The notes under the pieces: generated by a model | Told to the model about the DNA's origin: nothing | The model's input: the letters and a program-made list of their open reading frames with translations, nothing else | Database searches by the model: none | NCBI GenBank assembly: GCA_934307065.1 | Contig: CAKRCD010000018.1 | Location: forward strand, 1 to 38,986 | Direction of reading: 5' to 3' | From: an uncultured Bariatricus sp. | Lineage (GTDB): Bacteria > Bacillota > Clostridia > Lachnospirales > Lachnospiraceae | Length of the DNA: 38,986 nt | Translations under genes and position numbers: made by a program | Part shown: positions 1 to 7,063 of the stretch, piece after piece | Numbering within the stretch: position 1 is the first letter of the stretch | How the letters are laid out: each line of letters opens with the position of its first letter

Positions 1-3
1 TCT

Positions 4-74
4 GCGGGTGTAGTTCAATGGTAGAACACCAGCCTTCCAAGCTGGATACGTGGGTTCGATTCCCATCACCCGCT
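4..74 (+). tRNA. tRNA-Gly (anticodon UCC)
   Basis: The cloverleaf is readable. Acceptor arms GCGGGTG (4-10) and CACCCGC (67-73) pair, followed by discriminator T74. The anticodon stem CCAGC/GCTGG encloses loop CTTCCAA, giving anticodon TCC, which reads GGA glycine codons. The T-arm GGGTTCGATTCCC is canonical. CCA is not encoded, so it must be added after transcription. Confidence 0.96.
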
Positions 75-106
75 TGTTTTTTTGCAAAAATAAGGTATCA
101 TTTTTA

Positions 107-157
107 CGGGGTGCCACAAAATTATCAAACCAGATGATTTTGTGGCACCCCGTTTTC
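107..157 (+). terminator. Long hairpin terminator after tRNA-Gly
   Basis: A perfect 16-bp stem (107-122 with 137-152; core GGGGTGCCACAAAAT) extends through a G-U wobble and three more pairs to a 6-nt loop. TTTTCTCTT follows on the plus strand. The minus side carries no U-tract, so it most likely terminates the tRNA transcript. The 20-bp stem is much longer than needed for termination. Confidence 0.7.
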
Positions 158-162
158 TCTTA

Positions 163-780
163 TCATAACCCTCTCCGCTTTTTTTCATTTTCTATCCACT
201 CATCTAAAGTAAGCGGCACATAGTCTGCGTACATGCAAAAACAATTAATCATATTACATGGAATGGATGCCATTTGCTCTGAATGCATCATTTTCCGCTC
301 AGATTCTCTGGTTATTTGCTGAAACTTCTGAATCAATACCTCATCAAAAGTATCATGTACATGACCATATAGCATATACGTCTTTGGATTGCCCTGCTCA
401 TCTACCTTATACTGCCCGTTATAGCAAAATACCGGATAATGGCACAGCACCACTTTCCGCTTATGATCTCCCATCTCCGCATACGGTTTTACCCATTTAA
501 AACGGCTGACATCAAAATTTTTGTCTTTTAAATAACGGTCATGATTGCCCTCGATTAAATAAATCTTTCCTCTAAGCTGCTGAAGGATGGCATTGGTCTG
601 AGGTCCGTGCCCCATGGAGAAATCCCCCAGTACCACCACTTCATCACAGCTTCTAACCCTGCTGTTCCACTGGCGAATCATATAGGCATTCATTTCCGCT
701 GCGGAGGCAAAGCCCCTGCAATCCATCTTTGTATTTAAATTTTCGTGATAAAAATGTAAATCCGAAATATAGTATCGCAT
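163..780 (-). CDS. Metallophosphoesterase (calcineurin-like)
   Basis: A 205-aa cytosolic protein carrying the full set of dinuclear-metal motifs of calcineurin-like phosphoesterases: DLH near residue 7, VLGDFSMG, EGNHDR, LCHYP and the C-terminal YGHVHD. No signal peptide or membrane segment is visible. The family hydrolyses phosphomono- or phosphodiesters; the substrate cannot be read from sequence, and the compact single-domain form resembles small phage or bacterial phosphoesterases of unknown substrate. It starts 17 nt after the antiporter stop on the same strand, so co-transcription is likely. It converges on the tRNA unit. Confidence 0.85.
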   Translation of the reverse strand: MRYYISDLHFYHENLNTKMDCRGFASAAEMNAYMIRQWNSRVRSCDEVVVLGDFSMGHGPQTNAILQQLRGKIYLIEGNHDRYLKDKNFDVSRFKWVKPYAEMGDHKRKVVLCHYPVFCYNGQYKVDEQGNPKTYMLYGHVHDTFDEVLIQKFQQITRESERKMMHSEQMASIPCNMINCFCMYADYVPLTLDEWIENEKKRRGL

Positions 781-797
781 AAAGTCATCACCTTCCG

Positions 798-2105
798 TTA
801 TTTTCCTGTTCTCCCTTTCCCACCTATTAATATAGAAAGTACAGCTACAGCCGCCACAATGTATTGATACCAGCAGAAGGAAATTACCTGGAACGGACTG
901 CTGATATTATCCATCAGAGCACAGGCAAATAAGACTTGTGCCCCATAAGGCAAAATCCCCTGCAGAGCACAGGAAAATACATCGAGCAAAGAAGCCGTCC
1001 GCTTAGGGTCTACATCGTAGCTCTCACTCAATTCTCTGGCAACACCGCCTGTTACCAGAATTGCAACCGTATTATTTGCCGTGGCAATATCTGCCAGGGA
1101 AACCATTGTCGCAATTCCGGCTTCTGCAGACTTTCTTCCACGAATAACTCTTTTTACCTTCTGGAGAATCCATTCAATTCCGCCTTCCTCCTGAACCATG
1201 GTGGCCAGTCCGCCCATCATCATAGAAAGCAGAAAGATTTCAAACATTCCGGTAAATCCTTCATAGATTTTCCCGGCAAACTCCAACATAGTAAATGAGC
1301 CTGTTGCCACTCCAATTATCCCCGAAATCAATGTTCCGCCTGTAAGTACCAAAAATACATTCCATCCAATCAATGAGGCCGCCAACACAAACACATAAGG
1401 AATGACTTTCGCAATTTGGAAGGAATAATCCGTCACTTCCGGAACTGTTTCCGGCCGTCCAAACACAAGCAACAGCACTACTGTAATCACTGCCGCCGGA
1501 AGTGCGATTGCCAGATTTGTCCGGAACTTATCCTTCATTTCTACTCCCTGCGTTCTCGTAGCTGCGATCGTTGTATCTGAAATCATAGACAGGTTATCCC
1601 CGAACATTGCTCCCGAAATTGCCGAAGCCACCACAAAATAAGAATTCAATCCTCCTGCTTCCGCAAGACCAAGTGCAATCGGCACAACTGCAACGACTGT
1701 TCCCACAGAAGTTCCCGTGGACACTCCGATAAATGCAGAAATCACAAACACACCTGCCGCCACAAACTGCGGTGGAATCACAGACATTCCTAAATTCACA
1801 ACCGCATCCACACCTCCCATAGCACTGGAAACTGTGGTAAATGCACCTGCAAACAAGAAAATAAAGCACATGGTCATAATATCTTCATGACCACATCCCT
1901 TAAAAAATATGGTAAGTTTTGCATTTATCGTTCCCTTAAATAATAAGAATGCTACCATAATACCCGCTACGGCGGCAACCGGTGTTGGCAATTGATAAAA
2001 TGCCATATCCACCCCTTGTATCTCCAACACAATTCCTGTAGTCAGATAAACAACTACAAACACCCCTAAGGGGATTAACGCCTTACCATTTGCTTTCTTC
2101 TCCAT
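798..2105 (-). CDS. NhaC-family Na+/H+ antiporter-like membrane protein
   Basis: A 435-aa integral membrane protein with roughly ten or more hydrophobic segments. The stretch SMISDTTIAATRTQG around residue 175-190, preceded by GVSTGTSVGTV, is typical of the NhaC branch of the ion transporter superfamily. NhaC-type proteins exchange external H+ (or a malate/lactate pair in the MleN branch) for internal Na+. A charged DIATANNT motif in a C-terminal helix supports an ion-coupled carrier. The start is supported by GGAGAG six nt upstream. The true substrate could be an organic acid rather than Na+ alone. The metallophosphoesterase follows closely. Confidence 0.8.
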   Translation of the reverse strand: MEKKANGKALIPLGVFVVVYLTTGIVLEIQGVDMAFYQLPTPVAAVAGIMVAFLLFKGTINAKLTIFFKGCGHEDIMTMCFIFLFAGAFTTVSSAMGGVDAVVNLGMSVIPPQFVAAGVFVISAFIGVSTGTSVGTVVAVVPIALGLAEAGGLNSYFVVASAISGAMFGDNLSMISDTTIAATRTQGVEMKDKFRTNLAIALPAAVITVVLLLVFGRPETVPEVTDYSFQIAKVIPYVFVLAASLIGWNVFLVLTGGTLISGIIGVATGSFTMLEFAGKIYEGFTGMFEIFLLSMMMGGLATMVQEEGGIEWILQKVKRVIRGRKSAEAGIATMVSLADIATANNTVAILVTGGVARELSESYDVDPKRTASLLDVFSCALQGILPYGAQVLFACALMDNISSPFQVISFCWYQYIVAAVAVLSILIGGKGRTGK

Positions 2106-2228
2106 CTCGACTCTCCATTCTTTTTTCTCTCTGCCAAACTACGTTTCATCTATATTTTTAGTATTTCTTCCACTATTGTAACATTACACATTTCGTCTGT
2201 CTAATTAATAATTTACCTATGCATTTTC

Positions 2229-2257
2229 TTGCACGGACTCATGCTAATATGTATAAT
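2229..2257 (+). promoter_or_regulatory. Sigma-A promoter of the DUF3990/NADAR operon
   Basis: TTGCAC (2229-2234), a 17-nt spacer and a perfect TATAAT (2252-2257). The expected start is near 2264, giving a leader of about 70 nt to the first gene. It is the only clear plus-strand promoter in this intergenic region, so the three genes have their own promoter independent of the minus-strand neighbours. Confidence 0.75.
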
Positions 2258-2334
2258 GAAAGTGTGTAAAAAAATGAATACACTATACTTATTATCCTTC
2301 ATACACTAGAAACATTTATTAAAAAGGTGAATCA

Positions 2335-2982
2335 ATGAGCAAAATAACTTTATTCCATGGAACTTTTGAGAAGAATGTAATACCAACATACGGTCTTGGC
2401 GAAGCCAAACACGATTATGGAATGGGATTTTACCTGACAGATAATATAGAACTTGCAAAAGAATGGGCAGTCTGCAGACCCAATGTTACAAATGGATGGG
2501 TACATCAATACGAACTTGATACTGAGGAATTAAAAATATTAGATTTTCAAGAAAAAGAGGTTCTTTCCTGGTTAGCAGAATTAATGAAGCACAGGGATGC
2601 TGCGGATTCAAAACGATATCGGGTACTTTCCAAAAAGTTTATCGAAAAATACGGCATTGATACAACCGGTTATGATGTTATAAAAGGTTGGAGAGCAAAC
2701 GCTTCCTATTTCTATATCGCAAAGGAATTTGTAAGAGATAATATTGACATGGACATTTTAACAGAATTACTTTCCTTAGGTGGATTAGGCATTCAATATT
2801 GTATAAAATCTCCTTTTGCATATTCAAAACTGCATGAAGTCGAAAACGGACTGATTTCTGTTGATTATGCAGAATTCAGAGAAAAATATAATCAACGTGA
2901 CATTTCAGCAAGACAGAAAATGCGTGAATTAGTTGATTCGGATGCAAACAAAGTAACAAAAGTATTCAGCACGTTATTTTAA
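2335..2982 (+). CDS. DUF3990 protein, ADP-ribosyltransferase-like (putative toxin)
   Basis: A 215-aa soluble protein. FHGT at residues 7-10 and DYGMGFYLTDN at 27-37 correspond to the H-G-T and G-x-Y strands of H-Y-x ADP-ribosyltransferases. YDVIKGWRANASYFY (113-127) and IQYCIKSPFAY (153-163) match the conserved second half of DUF3990 proteins, with Q154 in the position of the third active-site residue. The family is widespread in Firmicutes, usually next to small unknown genes, and is best read as an NAD+-using ART. The target is unknown. The RxDDSYF motif usual in the family reads RANASYF here, so the two acidic residues are lost, which may weaken activity. First gene of a three-gene operon ending in a NADAR protein. 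A toxin role is inference. Confidence 0.75.
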   Translation: MSKITLFHGTFEKNVIPTYGLGEAKHDYGMGFYLTDNIELAKEWAVCRPNVTNGWVHQYELDTEELKILDFQEKEVLSWLAELMKHRDAADSKRYRVLSKKFIEKYGIDTTGYDVIKGWRANASYFYIAKEFVRDNIDMDILTELLSLGGLGIQYCIKSPFAYSKLHEVENGLISVDYAEFREKYNQRDISARQKMRELVDSDANKVTKVFSTLF

Positions 2983-2998
2983 ATGAGGAGGATGGGTT

Positions 2999-3415
2999 AT
3001 GTATGCATACCCGAAAGATTATTTAAACGATGTTGTAGAAACTCAGGGAAAATTGTTTGACTTTGTAGCTCAGACATTTCCCGATAAAGATACCGAAGAA
3101 TTCATTACTGCTTATATGAAAAGCAAAACCCGGAAAAGTATTGACGAAGCACAGGCCTATGTCAATACTATGGACACAATGGATTTATGGGCTTATTTCC
3201 TTGAAACAGACCAGTATACACTGAAAAACGGGAATGGACTTAGTGGATTTATGCCCGATTGGATTGGTGAATTTTATGCTTATTACCAATGGTATTATAA
3301 TATACCCAGTTCAGAACTGGTTGTAAAAATTCCTGTAAATTTTTTGAAAAAGGCATATTACGGACTTCATGATTTACAGCTTGATTTGGCAGTAAAAAAA
3401 GTAGGTGAAGTCTAA
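2999..3415 (+). CDS. Unknown 138-aa protein, partner of the DUF3990/NADAR module
   Basis: No family recognised. The protein is soluble and acidic in its first half (ETQGKLFDFVAQ, DTEEFITAYMKS) and appears mostly alpha-helical. It has an aromatic centre (PDWIGEFYAYYQWYYNIPSSEL) and a helical end (FLKKAYYGLHDLQLDLAVKKV). A strong GAGGAGG site lies nine nt upstream of the ATG. It starts 16 nt after the ART-like gene and its stop overlaps the start of the NADAR gene, so the three are translated as one unit. From position it could be a direct antitoxin or an adaptor for the ART-like protein; this is inference only. Confidence 0.7.
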   Translation: MYAYPKDYLNDVVETQGKLFDFVAQTFPDKDTEEFITAYMKSKTRKSIDEAQAYVNTMDTMDLWAYFLETDQYTLKNGNGLSGFMPDWIGEFYAYYQWYYNIPSSELVVKIPVNFLKKAYYGLHDLQLDLAVKKVGEV

Positions 3416-3909
3416 TGGAAATAATTTGTTTTCATAATCCAGATGAAGAAAACGGATATCTGAGCAACTGGTATCTCTCTGATTTTGAAGTGGATAAAAC
3501 AAAGTTTTCTTCAATGGAACAATTTATGATGTATCAAAAAGCACTGTACTTTCATGATGCTGATATTGCATCAAAAATATTAGAGACATCTGATGTGGCA
3601 TATATCAAACAACTGGGACGAGCCGTAAAAAACTATAATGAAAATGACTGGAACGGAGTAAGACAAATCATTGTTTACGAAGGTCTTACTGCGAAGTTTT
3701 CACAGAATCAATTTTTAAAAGAACAACTTCTCAATACAAAAGAATGTTTATTGGCAGAGTGCGCCGTAAAGGACAAAATTTGGGGAATCGGTCTCTCCAT
3801 GACGGACATAAACCGATTAGACCAGAGTAAATGGTCCGGTCAAAATTTATTAGGATACACCCTAATGATGGTACGTAAACAGCTAAAAAATGGAGCTGAT
3901 ACTATGTAA
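3415..3909 (+). CDS. NADAR-family protein (YbiA-like), putative ADP-ribose hydrolase
   Basis: A 164-aa protein with the diagnostic NADAR/YbiA (DUF1768) motifs in order: YLSNWY (15-20), SSMEQFMMYQKA (32-43), LGRAVKNY...DW (68-79), AKFSQN (93-98), AECAVKDKIWGIGL (114-127) and WSGQNLLG (140-147). NADAR proteins bind ADP-ribose compounds, and characterised members remove ADP-ribose from guanine, acting as antitoxins to DarT1. E35, K42, E115 and W123 are the conserved residues expected at the pocket. The ATG overlaps the preceding stop (TAATG), implying translational coupling. Role inferred: reversal of the modification made by the upstream ART-like protein. Confidence 0.85.
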   Translation: MEIICFHNPDEENGYLSNWYLSDFEVDKTKFSSMEQFMMYQKALYFHDADIASKILETSDVAYIKQLGRAVKNYNENDWNGVRQIIVYEGLTAKFSQNQFLKEQLLNTKECLLAECAVKDKIWGIGLSMTDINRLDQSKWSGQNLLGYTLMMVRKQLKNGADTM

Positions 3910-3934
3910 CTCACATAGATATCAACTCCATTTT
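3887..3934. terminator. Bidirectional terminator between NADAR gene and znuB
   Basis: AAAATGGAG (3887-3895) pairs with CTCCATTTT (3926-3934), then TGATA with TATCA and CTATGT with ACATAG around a 5-nt loop. The hairpin contains the NADAR stop codon. T-rich tails occur on both sides (TTTTCTGTTTATTTTC on plus; a six-T run on minus), so it serves both convergent operons. Confidence 0.8.
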
Positions 3935-3938
3935 CTGT

Positions 3939-4784
3939 TTATTTTCTGATGATTCTTCCCACCAGGCTGCCAAGTAAGAATACAATCATATCTGCCGCTA
4001 CAATGGTTGCTCCCACCGGAGTGGAAAACAAAATAGAAATCAAAATCCCAATAAGGGCACAGCTCACCGAAATCACTGCGGAGCAAATGACTACCTGTTT
4101 AAAATTCTGAAAAATCTGCATTGCTGACAATGCAGGAAAAATAATCAATGCTGAAATCAACAAAGAGCCAACCAAATTCATTCCAAGTACAATGATTACC
4201 GCAATAATGATGGCTATCCACAGGTTATATCTGTCTGCCTGTATTCCTGTTGCTTTTGCAAAGTTTTCGTCAAAGGTCACTGCAAAAATTCGGTTATAGC
4301 AAATCCAAAATACGAGAATCACTGCTGCCGCCATGATGACACAAAGCCATACATCCTGTTTGGAAAGAGTCAGAATCGAAGTGGATCCAAACAGACTGCT
4401 GCACACATCGCCTGAAATATTTGCCGAAGTAGAAAACAAATGCAAGACCAGATATCCAAGTGCCAGCGCACCCACAGACAGCATGGCGATTGCTGCATCT
4501 CCTTTAATCTTGGCATTCTGCCCGGAACGAAGTAATAGCACTGCTGCGATAATGGTAACCGGCATGACAAATACGGTATCATTAGCCAGATGAAATACCG
4601 TTGCCACTGCCATTGCACCGAATGCCACATGGGACAACCCATCTCCGATAAAGGAGTACCGTTTCAGGACCAGAGTTACCCCTATCAGGGAAGAACACAG
4701 GGCAATTAATGTCCCCACTATCAACGCATACCACACAAACGGATACTGAAGATAAAATTGTAATTTTGTTATCATTTCGCTCAT
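3939..4784 (-). CDS. znuB: Zinc ABC transporter permease ZnuB/AdcB type
   Basis: A 281-aa polytopic membrane protein of the ABC-3 (Mn/Zn/Fe chelate) permease family with about eight to nine hydrophobic helices. The family-specific GDGLSHVAFGAMA motif lies near residue 45. The start at 4784 is chosen because TAATG couples it to the znuC stop and GGAGG sits eight nt upstream; a longer reading inside znuC has no ribosome site. It forms the membrane channel for Zn2+ delivered by the adjacent lipoprotein. Last gene of zur-znuA-znuC-znuB; predicted zinc-repressed through the Fur-type boxes near 7000. Confidence 0.9.
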   Translation of the reverse strand: MSEMITKLQFYLQYPFVWYALIVGTLIALCSSLIGVTLVLKRYSFIGDGLSHVAFGAMAVATVFHLANDTVFVMPVTIIAAVLLLRSGQNAKIKGDAAIAMLSVGALALGYLVLHLFSTSANISGDVCSSLFGSTSILTLSKQDVWLCVIMAAAVILVFWICYNRIFAVTFDENFAKATGIQADRYNLWIAIIIAVIIVLGMNLVGSLLISALIIFPALSAMQIFQNFKQVVICSAVISVSCALIGILISILFSTPVGATIVAADMIVFLLGSLVGRIIRK

Positions 4785-5491
4785 TACATATTCCCTCCGA
4801 TATACTGAAATACTTTCCATGCATCGCTCTGCAGATAGTCTTCTTTCTTTCCGTAAAACATATGCCTCTTTCCAATATGAAGTACATGACTTGCATATTC
4901 CAGATAGGCCTGAATATCATGAGAAACCATGAGAATTGTAACACCACTTTCATTCAATTCTTTGATGAGCTGATAAAACTCTGCGGTTGCCTTCGGGTCC
5001 AGACTATTTACCGGCTCATCTAACAGAATCAGCTTTGATGTTGCACAAAGTGCACGGGCAAGCAATACTCTCTGCTGCTGTCCACCGGAAAGATTCCGAT
5101 AACATTCTTTCTTCAGATTCCAGATATTCAGTTTCCGCATAACTTCTTCTGTATTCTGCTTTTCTTTTCTTCCATAAAATGGTCTGTTTCCACATTTTGC
5201 CAGATTCCCGGACAACACAATTTCCCATACGGATGCCGGGAAATCCTTCTGTACCAGAGTCTGCTGCGGTAAATATCCGATTTCATAAGGCTTCAGTCCA
5301 TCCCCGGTGCTCAGCTCCCCGGACATCGGTGTAATCAGATGGAGTAATGCCTTCATCAGGGTACTCTTTCCCGCCCCGTTCTCACCTACGATACACAAAT
5401 AATCACCTTTATTTACTTCAAAGCTAATCGGAGCCGTCACTGCAGTTCCTTCATAACCCAGCACCAAATCTTTACATGTTATATATGCCAT
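4784..5491 (-). CDS. znuC: Zinc ABC transporter ATP-binding protein ZnuC type
   Basis: A 235-aa single nucleotide-binding domain. Walker A is GENGAGKST (about 36-44), the Q-loop lies in GYLPQQ, the signature is LSGGQQQR, Walker B is LILLDEP and the H-switch is MVSHD. After Walker B it reads VNSLD, where the usual D-loop is TxGLD, a common variant in metal-uptake ATPases. It powers the ZnuB channel at the inner face of the membrane. It lies 16 nt downstream of znuA and overlaps znuB by one base. Confidence 0.92.
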   Translation of the reverse strand: MAYITCKDLVLGYEGTAVTAPISFEVNKGDYLCIVGENGAGKSTLMKALLHLITPMSGELSTGDGLKPYEIGYLPQQTLVQKDFPASVWEIVLSGNLAKCGNRPFYGRKEKQNTEEVMRKLNIWNLKKECYRNLSGGQQQRVLLARALCATSKLILLDEPVNSLDPKATAEFYQLIKELNESGVTILMVSHDIQAYLEYASHVLHIGKRHMFYGKKEDYLQSDAWKVFQYIGGNM

Positions 5492-5507
5492 AATTTCCGC
5501 CTTCCTG

Positions 5508-6518
5508 TTATTTCAGTGCTTCTTCAAGCACCTGAAGATTGTCTCTCATAATTGAAAGATACGTCACTCCATTTTGGATTTCTTTCCTTGTCAGCGACTG
5601 TAAGGAATTTAACACTAATATCTTCTGATTCTTATCTCTCGTATTTGCCACAATGGTTTCTGCCAGACTGTGGTCTGAATTTTCAATCACAAGAACCGTT
5701 CCCAGATTCAGAGAATCTACCTTTTCCATCAGAAACGTAATCGTCTCAAAGCTTGCCTCGGTTTCCGCACTGCACCCACTGAATGCAGCATAATATTTCA
5801 GCCCACATTCTTCCATCAGATAACGAAACGGGAACCGGTCTGCTACCAGAATCGTATCCTTATCTGCCTTCGCTACCATATTCTGATAATCTTTTTCTAA
5901 ATCCTGTAATTGTCCTATATAGTCATCCGCATTTTTCTGAAAATCCTCCGCATGCTCAGAATCCACTTTACCTAATACACAGCCGATTTCTTCCACACAC
6001 TTCTTGGCATTTTCCAAAGAAAGCCATACATGCTCATCATATTCCCGTTCATCCTCGTCTTCGTCCTCATGATGATGATCATGGCCTGCATGACTGTCGG
6101 TCATACCTTCTACTACTTCTTCCTCCTCCAGAGAATCTGCAAGAAGCTCCAGCAGATTAATGACATGCATATCAGGATTTACTGCATTTTCCAGCGCATC
6201 TCTTACCCAGTCTTCCGACTCACCACCTGCATAAATGAACACGTCACTGTTAGATATCTTCACGATATCGTCCACTGTAGGCTGGTAATTATGCACATCT
6301 GTTCCATTATCCAGCAATAACTGCACATCAAATTTATCAGAAGAATCCCCAATAACGCTTCTTACCCAGTCATATTCCGGGAAAATGGTACACACTATCT
6401 GATATTTTCCCGCTTTATGGGATGCGTCAGCTGTCGTCTGATTCCCTGATTCTCCACATCCACTCAAGATTCCGGCAATCATAGCAAAAATGAGCATGAT
6501 TGCCCCTGTTTTTTTCAT
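5508..6518 (-). CDS. znuA: Zinc-binding lipoprotein ZnuA/AdcA type
   Basis: A 336-aa precursor. The start at 6518 is preferred (AAAGGA upstream, first codons MKKTG) over an upstream reading that would overlap zur by about 90 nt. The signal peptide ends in lipobox LSGC, with Cys21 as the lipidated residue. This is a cluster A-I/TroA-type solute-binding protein. A histidine- and acid-rich loop (SHAGHDHHHEDEDEDE) marks zinc-specific members and probably samples Zn2+. Further metal-ligand candidates are the His in NYQPT context (VHNYQ), DEHVW and the C-terminal ENSDHSL region. It sits 10 nt after zur and directly before znuC. Confidence 0.93.
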   Translation of the reverse strand: MKKTGAIMLIFAMIAGILSGCGESGNQTTADASHKAGKYQIVCTIFPEYDWVRSVIGDSSDKFDVQLLLDNGTDVHNYQPTVDDIVKISNSDVFIYAGGESEDWVRDALENAVNPDMHVINLLELLADSLEEEEVVEGMTDSHAGHDHHHEDEDEDEREYDEHVWLSLENAKKCVEEIGCVLGKVDSEHAEDFQKNADDYIGQLQDLEKDYQNMVAKADKDTILVADRFPFRYLMEECGLKYYAAFSGCSAETEASFETITFLMEKVDSLNLGTVLVIENSDHSLAETIVANTRDKNQKILVLNSLQSLTRKEIQNGVTYLSIMRDNLQVLEEALK

Positions 6519-6528
6519 TAATTTTCCT

Positions 6529-6936
6529 TTATTCTTTCTCACAATCTCCACACACTCCCACAAGAACTGACCCCGGACATTCCAGACGGAATCCATGATG
6601 GGTAAGTAAATGCTCATAGATTTCTTGCATCAATCCACATTCCAGGTGCATAATCTTACCACATTTCCGACACTGCATATGCAAATGCTCATGGCAGTTT
6701 CCATGAGGCTCCGCATACTGGTAAGTTGCACAATCGTCTTCCGCAGTCTTATATTTCATTAAAAGTTTATTCTCTTCCAGTTTATCCAAATTCCTGTAAA
6801 TAGTTGTGAGGTTTACCTGCTGTCCCCGTTCCAGAAGATAGCTATAAATCTCCGCAGCCCGAAATCTCCTGTCCCTATTCTGCTCAATATATGCAATAAT
6901 TAAATCCTTTGTCTTTGTATGATATCCCTGTCCCAT
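6529..6936 (-). CDS. zur: Fur-family zinc regulator (Zur)
   Basis: A 135-aa Fur-family repressor. The N-terminal winged helix contains NLTTIYRNLDKLEE, the DNA-reading helix of the family. The C-terminal dimer/metal region has HGNCHEHLHMQCRKCGKIMHLEC and the final CGDC, supplying the structural Zn(Cys)4 site and a His-rich sensory site. First gene of the operon that encodes a zinc uptake system, which identifies it as Zur rather than Fur or PerR. Ribosome site AAGGAG lies eight nt upstream. Predicted to repress its own operon through two TGCAA-N5-TTGCA boxes flanking the promoter. Confidence 0.9.
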   Translation of the reverse strand: MGQGYHTKTKDLIIAYIEQNRDRRFRAAEIYSYLLERGQQVNLTTIYRNLDKLEENKLLMKYKTAEDDCATYQYAEPHGNCHEHLHMQCRKCGKIMHLECGLMQEIYEHLLTHHGFRLECPGSVLVGVCGDCEKE

Positions 6937-6951
6937 TTGATAATCTCCTTT

Positions 6952-6966
6952 TGGTGCCAGGCACCA
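6952..6966. promoter_or_regulatory. Perfect GGTGCC palindrome in the zur leader
   Basis: TGGTGCC-A-GGCACCA, seven-bp arms around one base, directly next to the zur Shine-Dalgarno site (6945-6950). It is downstream of the predicted start of transcription, so as RNA it would fold beside the ribosome site. It does not resemble the Fur-type boxes. Possible roles are an mRNA hairpin affecting zur translation or a dispersed small repeat. Confidence 0.45.
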
Positions 6967-6984
6967 TAAAATTATTATAAAAAA

Positions 6985-6999
6985 TGCAAGTCTTTTGCA
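6985..6999. promoter_or_regulatory. Fur-type operator box 1 (zur operon)
   Basis: TGCAAGTCTTTTGCA, an inverted repeat TGCAA-N5-TTGCA of 15 bp, the usual 7-1-7 size of Fur-family boxes. It lies just downstream of the -10 hexamer, over the expected transcription start, where a bound repressor would block initiation. Confidence 0.65.
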
Positions 7000-7028
7000 A
7001 TTTTAACCCTGACCTTTCTATTTGTCAA
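7000..7028 (-). promoter_or_regulatory. Sigma-A promoter of zur-znuACB
   Basis: Read on the minus strand: TTGACA (7028-7023), a 17-nt spacer and TAAAAT (7005-7000). Consensus -35 and good -10. It is flanked by the two Fur-type boxes. Confidence 0.8.
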
Positions 7029-7036
7029 CGTCTTTT

Positions 7037-7051
7037 TGCAAATGACTTGCA
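7037..7051. promoter_or_regulatory. Fur-type operator box 2 (zur operon)
   Basis: TGCAAATGACTTGCA, the same TGCAA-N5-TTGCA pattern as box 1. It lies upstream of the -35, 52 bp centre to centre from box 1 (about five helical turns). The two boxes are also mutual inverted copies over about 20 bp (AAAAATGCAAGTC). Confidence 0.65.
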
Positions 7052-7063
7052 TTTTTGTGTTAT

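Noticed and set aside
1594..1869. 91-codon cysteine-rich reading resembling a metal-binding peptide
   Set aside because: Out-of-frame reading within the NhaC-type gene on the same strand; cysteines come from frame-shifted Gly/Ala/Val codons.
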